Below are positions 6,954 through 11,014 of a DNA stretch of 11,014 bases, piece after piece. The translations under genes were made by a program, and so were the position numbers. The stretch is from contig JAGSYM010000013.1 in NCBI GenBank assembly GCA_018262395.1, forward strand, positions 1 to 11,014. The letters run 5' to 3'. Under the pieces are notes generated by a model. The model was given only the letters and a program-made list of their open reading frames with translations, did not search any database and had not been told where the DNA came from. Origin of the DNA: Nitrospirota bacterium (GTDB taxonomy: Bacteria > Nitrospirota > Thermodesulfovibrionia > Thermodesulfovibrionales > SM23-35). Every line of letters begins with the position of its first letter. Position 1 is the first letter of the stretch.

Positions 6954-9590
6954 CTACACCGATACCTGAGCATTCACCTCTTTTGAGAACATAATCAAGT
7001 CCTTCTCAAAATCCACAACGACTGTATCACCTTCTCCAAACGTCCTGTCAAGGATCTTCGTCGCGAGCGGATTCAGGATTTCCCTCTGTAAAGCCCTCTT
7101 CAATGGCCGGGCTCCGTAAATCGGATCAAACCCGATATCCGCAAAATACTCTTTGGCACTCTCCGTCAGCCTGATATCGACATTTTTCTCCCCGATATAT
7201 TTCTTCATTCTGTTCACCTGGATTTCGACGATCTGTTTCAGGAGTTCTTTTGTCAGCGGATTGAAGACGAGAATTTCATCAACCCTGTTCAGGAATTCGG
7301 GCCGGAAAAAGGTCTTCAGGTCATCCATAATCTTCTCTTTCAATTCAGCATTGTCAATTACCCAGTAGGCTGAAGGCCTCTTTGCCCTTTCCTCAAGCAT
7401 TTCCTGTATGTGAGCGCTTCCGATATTCGATGTCATGATAACAACGGTATTTCTGAAATCAACTGTTCTGCCATGACTATCGGTAAGCCTTCCGTCGTCG
7501 AGGACCTGCAAAAGCAGATTGAATACTTCCGGATGAGCTTTTTCAACCTCATCAAAGAGGATTACCGAATACGGCTTTCTTCTGACAGCTTCAGTCAGCT
7601 GTCCACCCTCCTCGTACCCGACATATCCGGGAGGGGCACCGATAAGCCGGGAGACGGTATGTCTTTCCTGATACTCGGACATGTCGATTCTGACCATTGC
7701 ATTTTCATCGTCAAAAAGGAACTCAGCAAGTGCCCTGGCGAGCTCGGTTTTCCCGACACCGGTAGGCCCCAAAAAGATAAAAGAGCCGATCGGTCTGTTC
7801 GGGTCCTGAATACCCGCCCGTGCCCTCCGCACTGCATTTGATACCGCTTCAATCGCCTCATCCTGGCCGACTACCCTTCGTCTCAGACGCTCATCCATAT
7901 GGAGAAGCTTCTGTATTTCACCCTCGAGCATCCTGCTAACGGGCACCCCTGTCCATTTCGAAACGACTTCGGCAATATCCTCTTCGTCCACCTCTTCCTT
8001 CAGCATCTTTCTTCTCTGCTGGGCATCGAGGAGCTTCTTGTTTTCTGCTTCGAGCATTCTCTGGAGTTCGAGTAATTTCCCATACTTCAGTTCCGCTGCT
8101 TTTGTCAGATCACCTTCGCGTTCAGCCCTTTCTGATTCGATCTTTGTTTTCTCGATCTGTTCCTTGCAAGCCCGTATCCTCGCGATAATCTCCTTTTCGC
8201 TTATCCACTGCGCTCTCAGTTCATCCCGCTTTGTTTGGAGTTCCGCAATTTCTTTCTTGATCTTCTCAAGCCTGTCCTTTGCATCTTTTGAGTCGTCTTT
8301 CATGACTGCCTGTTTTTCTATCTCGAACTGCCTCAGTTTTCTTTCAATCTCATCAAGCTCTATCGGCATACTGTCAATCTCCATCCTGAGTTTTGATGCG
8401 GATTCATCGATGAGATCAATGGCCTTATCCGGGAGGAATCTGTCGGTGATATACCTGTTCGACAGCACTGCCGCAGCAATCAGGGCTGAGTCTTTAATCT
8501 TGACACCGTGGTGCACTTCATATCGCTCTTTCAGACCCCGCAGGATCGAAATGGTGTCTTCAACGTTTGGCTCTCTGATAAGAATCGGTTGAAATCTTCT
8601 TTCGAGTGCCGGATCCTTCTCGATGTGTTTTCTGTATTCATCGATGGTTGTTGCCCCAACGCACCGGAGATCTCCGCGTGCAAGAGCCGGTTTGAGCATA
8701 TTTGATGCATCAATGGCACCCTCGGCAGCGCCCGCTCCAACAAGGGTATGCAACTCATCAATAAAAACAATGACCTTTCCTTCTGCCTGTTCAATGTCCT
8801 TCAGGACAGCCTTGAGTCGTTCTTCAAACTCACCCCTGAATTTTGTTCCTGCAACGAGAGCTCCCATGTCCAGAGCAACAACCTTCTTATCCTTTAATGT
8901 CTCAGGCACATCCCCTGCAATGATCCTTTGCGCAAGCCCTTCTGCAATGGCGGTCTTGCCGACCCCGGGCTCTCCGATGAGCACTGGATTATTCTTTGTC
9001 CTCCGGGAGAGCACCTGGATGATTCGTCTGATCTCGTCATCCCGACCGATAACAGGGTCAAGTTTCCCCTTTCGTGCGAATTCTGTGAGGTCCCGCCCGA
9101 ATTTCTTCAATGCCTGGTACTTGTCTTCAGGGTTCGGATCAGTTACCCGTTGTCCTCCCCGTATCTCCCTCATGGAAGACAACACCTTATCAGATAGTGC
9201 TCCGTATTTTTTCAGAAGATCGGAGCACGGCCCTCCTACGGAAATCAGCGAAACAAGCAGATGCTCGACACTGACAAATTCGTCTTTGAGATGCTCAGCA
9301 TTCTTATGTGCGTCTTCAAATACCTGTTTCAACCGCGGTGATATATACATCTGCCCCAGCGGGGTAGCACCAACGACCTTCGGAAATTTATCGATTGCTT
9401 CTTCAACAGCCTGCTGCAATGACCGGGTATTTATTCCGAGTCTTTTCAGGATCTGGCAGGCTACACCTACTTCATCCTCAAGGAAGGCCCAAAGCAGGTG
9501 TTCGGCATCGAGCTGCTGGTTGCCTTTCCTTTCAGCAAATCTCTGTGCCTCCTGTATTGCCTCCTGGCTTTTTACGGTGAATTTATCCAT
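6954..9590 (-). CDS. clpB: ATP-dependent disaggregase ClpB
   Basis: ClpB is the hexameric AAA+ machine that, with DnaK/DnaJ/GrpE, pulls proteins out of aggregates after heat stress. The 878-residue product is full length and intact. It has the Clp-N repeat domain (about 1-145), a first AAA+ module with Walker A GEPGVGKT (206-213), pore loop [12 protein letters not shown] (248-259, Phe where Tyr is usual) and Walker [10 protein letters not shown] (273-281), then a long coiled-coil middle domain (about 408-530) that distinguishes ClpB from ClpA/ClpC. The second module has Walker A GPTGVGKT (608-615), pore loop GYVGYEEGG (655-663), Walker [10 protein letters not shown] (676-684) and sensor 2 GARPLKR (826-832). 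The ATG at 9590 follows AAGGAGG, which lies in the 18-base gap after hspR. The gene closes the dnaJ-hspR-clpB operon and converges on nrnA, 47 bases apart. Confidence 0.98.
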   Translation of the reverse strand: MDKFTVKSQEAIQEAQRFAERKGNQQLDAEHLLWAFLEDEVGVACQILKRLGINTRSLQQAVEEAIDKFPKVVGATPLGQMYISPRLKQVFEDAHKNAEHLKDEFVSVEHLLVSLISVGGPCSDLLKKYGALSDKVLSSMREIRGGQRVTDPNPEDKYQALKKFGRDLTEFARKGKLDPVIGRDDEIRRIIQVLSRRTKNNPVLIGEPGVGKTAIAEGLAQRIIAGDVPETLKDKKVVALDMGALVAGTKFRGEFEERLKAVLKDIEQAEGKVIVFIDELHTLVGAGAAEGAIDASNMLKPALARGDLRCVGATTIDEYRKHIEKDPALERRFQPILIREPNVEDTISILRGLKERYEVHHGVKIKDSALIAAAVLSNRYITDRFLPDKAIDLIDESASKLRMEIDSMPIELDEIERKLRQFEIEKQAVMKDDSKDAKDRLEKIKKEIAELQTKRDELRAQWISEKEIIARIRACKEQIEKTKIESERAEREGDLTKAAELKYGKLLELQRMLEAENKKLLDAQQRRKMLKEEVDEEDIAEVVSKWTGVPVSRMLEGEIQKLLHMDERLRRRVVGQDEAIEAVSNAVRRARAGIQDPNRPIGSFIFLGPTGVGKTELARALAEFLFDDENAMVRIDMSEYQERHTVSRLIGAPPGYVGYEEGGQLTEAVRRKPYSVILFDEVEKAHPEVFNLLLQVLDDGRLTDSHGRTVDFRNTVVIMTSNIGSAHIQEMLEERAKRPSAYWVIDNAELKEKIMDDLKTFFRPEFLNRVDEILVFNPLTKELLKQIVEIQVNRMKKYIGEKNVDIRLTESAKEYFADIGFDPIYGARPLKRALQREILNPLATKILDRTFGEGDTVVVDFEKDLIMFSKEVNAQVSV

Positions 9591-9608
9591 TATGAAAAAC
9601 CTCCTTAC

Positions 9609-9959
9609 TTACTCCTCTGCAAAAATTCTTCTTAACTTTTTGATAAAATCTTTTCTGATGTCTTCTTCAAGAAAACCCATCATCTCCTCCGTCTCTCTTT
9701 GGAACGACTCCAGCCGACGCCTGAGCCTCAGGATGATCTCAACCCCGGACCTGTTGACACCGAGTTCCCGTGTGAGCCGGAGGATCATGGCCAATTTTTC
9801 GACATCTTCCATGGAATAGAGCCTTGTCCTTTTCGTCCTTTTAGGGGCGACCAGGCCTTCCCGTTCATAGAGCCTCAGAGTCTGGGGATGGACATGCAGC
9901 ATCCTTGCCACGACGCTTATCATGAAAACCGGTTGGTTTTTGTCTTGCGGTTCAATCAT
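9609..9959 (-). CDS. hspR: MerR-family heat-shock repressor HspR
   Basis: HspR represses chaperone operons by binding the HAIR inverted repeat (CTTGAGT-N7-ACTCAAG) and, in Streptomyces, uses DnaK as co-repressor, so stress that occupies DnaK opens the operon. The 116-residue product has the MerR-type winged helix-turn-helix: [20 protein letters not shown] (11-30) then [19 protein letters not shown] (31-49). The [13 protein letters not shown] signature is characteristic of HspR rather than metal-sensing MerR proteins. A basic helical segment (50-85) and a charged coiled tail (86-116) follow, with no cysteines. The start overlaps the dnaJ stop by four bases (ATGA), and clpB follows 18 bases downstream, so it is probably autoregulated with both chaperones. 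The operator should lie upstream of dnaJ, outside the window. Confidence 0.92.
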   Translation of the reverse strand: MIEPQDKNQPVFMISVVARMLHVHPQTLRLYEREGLVAPKRTKRTRLYSMEDVEKLAMILRLTRELGVNRSGVEIILRLRRRLESFQRETEEMMGFLEEDIRKDFIKKLRRIFAEE

Positions 9960-11014
9960 CGATGCAGAATCCTCCTCCGCGGATCTTCTTTATACAATGC
10001 CTCTATTTCTCTGATCTTATCTTTTGCCATGCTATCCAAGTCTTTTGGAATAACAATCTTTATCTCAACGTATTGGTTACCCCGTATCCCTGATCTTGGT
10101 GAAGGGAACCCTTTTCCAGAGAGCTTCAATCGCTGACCTCCCTGCGTCCCTTGCGGTAATGTCATCGACGCCACGCCATCCATTGTCGGGACGTCGATCT
10201 TTGCACCGAGCGCTGCCTCACTAAACGTAACCGGAAGATCAAGGTAGATGTCATCACCTTTTCTCTTAAAGATCGGATGCGATTTTACCGTGATTTCAAT
10301 CAGAAGATCTCCTGATGGGCCACCGCCGGTGCCTGCACCTCCCATTCCTTTCAGTTTGACCCGGGAGCCGGAGTCTGCACCGTTCGGGATTTTTACCTTG
10401 AGGGTTTCGGTCTGAAGGGTCTTTCCGGTCCCTTGGCATGCAGAACAAACCTTTGTTACCTTTTTCCCAGACCCCCCGCAGACGCTGCAAGGTTGGGACA
10501 TGCTGAAAAAGCCTTTAGAGGTTTTAAGACTTCCGGTGCCTTTGCAAGCACTGCATGTCTGGGATGATTCTGCACCGGAGCCGTTACAGGTTTTACACGT
10601 GACTTCCCTTCTGAAGGTAATCGGTTTTGTGACGCCGGAGAATGCCTCTTCCATGGTGAGTTCAATGCCCATGACCATATCAGGGCCTTTGGCATGATAA
10701 GCTTCAGGCCTTGCCTTTGCACCAAAGAGGTCAGAAAACATATCACCGAATCCTCCAAACTCAAATCCTTCCCTGAAATCATGTGTTCTAAACCCTTCGA
10801 ACCCGGGACCACCTGCCCGAAATTGCGTGCTGCCGAACTGGTCATATTCGGCCTTCTTCTTCGGGTCACCAAGCACCTCATACGCCTCGTTGATTTCTTT
10901 GAACTTCTGTTCGGCAACTTTGTCCCCTGGGTTCAGGTCAGGGTGATATTTACGTGCAAGCTTTCTGTATGCTTTTTTGGTTTCATCCGGCGAAGCATCT
11001 TTGCTTACCCCGAG
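9956..11014 (-). CDS. dnaJ: Chaperone protein DnaJ, class A (N-terminus cut by window edge)
   Basis: DnaJ is the Hsp40 co-chaperone that delivers unfolded clients to DnaK and stimulates its ATPase. In total 352 residues are visible, starting [20 protein letters not shown]; probably only about ten N-terminal residues are missing. The J domain carries HPD at visible residues 24-26. A Gly/Phe-rich segment (about 61-98) leads into the substrate-binding domain. The zinc region (about 140-197) has four complete CxxCxGxG repeats: [24 protein letters not shown] and CSACQGTG, so this is a true class A DnaJ, not a CbpA-type protein. The C-terminal domain includes [19 protein letters not shown]. The frame is open to the right edge; the GTG at 10874-10876 is an internal valine. 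Its stop overlaps the hspR start. dnaK and grpE are not in the visible part of the operon. Confidence 0.96.
   Translation of the reverse strand, partial: LGVSKDASPDETKKAYRKLARKYHPDLNPGDKVAEQKFKEINEAYEVLGDPKKKAEYDQFGSTQFRAGGPGFEGFRTHDFREGFEFGGFGDMFSDLFGAKARPEAYHAKGPDMVMGIELTMEEAFSGVTKPITFRREVTCKTCNGSGAESSQTCSACKGTGSLKTSKGFFSMSQPCSVCGGSGKKVTKVCSACQGTGKTLQTETLKVKIPNGADSGSRVKLKGMGGAGTGGGPSGDLLIEITVKSHPIFKRKGDDIYLDLPVTFSEAALGAKIDVPTMDGVASMTLPQGTQGGQRLKLSGKGFPSPRSGIRGNQYVEIKIVIPKDLDSMAKDKIREIEALYKEDPRRRILHR

Noticed and set aside
8811..8834. HAIR-like bases inside clpB: CTTGAGT followed by ACTCACC.
   Set aside because: The spacing is 10 bases rather than 7, the second half matches only 5 of 7, and it lies deep in coding sequence, not near a promoter.
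8623..9819. A 398-codon open frame on the plus strand, antisense to clpB and hspR (and a 184-codon one at 8038-8592).
   Set aside because: Both lie wholly opposite well-conserved genes, have serine-rich composition typical of antisense reading of biased codons, and show no recognisable domain.

Overview
This window is a compact block of bacterial housekeeping genes for protein quality control and translation. It looks chromosomal: intergenic spaces are short, genes overlap by a few bases, base composition is moderate and even, and there are no phage, transposase, CRISPR, tRNA or rRNA genes. The gene set fits a Gram-negative, probably anaerobic lineage such as Nitrospirota or a former 'deltaproteobacterial' group. 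The hints are a MerR-type HspR repressor between dnaJ and clpB, a four-cysteine L28, and infB-rbfA-nrnA without truB. This assignment is inference from layout; no marker here settles the phylum.

Layout. (1) Bases 1-2105, plus strand: the end of tig (trigger factor), then clpP and clpX, overlapping by 4 and 8 bases, so one translationally coupled operon. It joins nascent-chain folding with the ClpXP protease; no lon follows clpX. (2) Bases 2181-2812, minus strand: rpmB (L28) followed by a DUF721/DciA-like gene whose best start overlaps the rpmB stop (TAGTG). A well-formed promoter with a palindrome on its -10 lies upstream, in the 180-base divergent region shared with infB. (3) Bases 2994-6906, plus strand: infB (IF2), rbfA and nrnA. 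A 291-base gap between infB and rbfA holds a 100-bp hairpin-rich, MITE-like palindromic element flanked by an imperfect 24-bp inverted repeat, and then a candidate promoter for rbfA. rbfA and nrnA overlap by 17 bases. (4) Bases 6954-11014, minus strand: a heat-shock operon read dnaJ, hspR, clpB. dnaJ lacks only its first few codons, which lie beyond the right edge. dnaJ and hspR overlap by 4 bases (ATGA), and clpB starts 18 bases after hspR.

How it works together. Trigger factor, DnaJ and ClpB cover folding and disaggregation, and ClpXP covers degradation. HspR presumably represses its own operon through a site upstream of dnaJ, outside the window. IF2, RbfA and L28 serve ribosome assembly and initiation, NrnA finishes RNA decay, and the DUF721 protein probably serves replication.

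I did not find a convincing new biological system. The parts most worth a second look are the infB-rbfA insertion-like element, the palindrome over the rpmB promoter, and the HspR-controlled chaperone operon.
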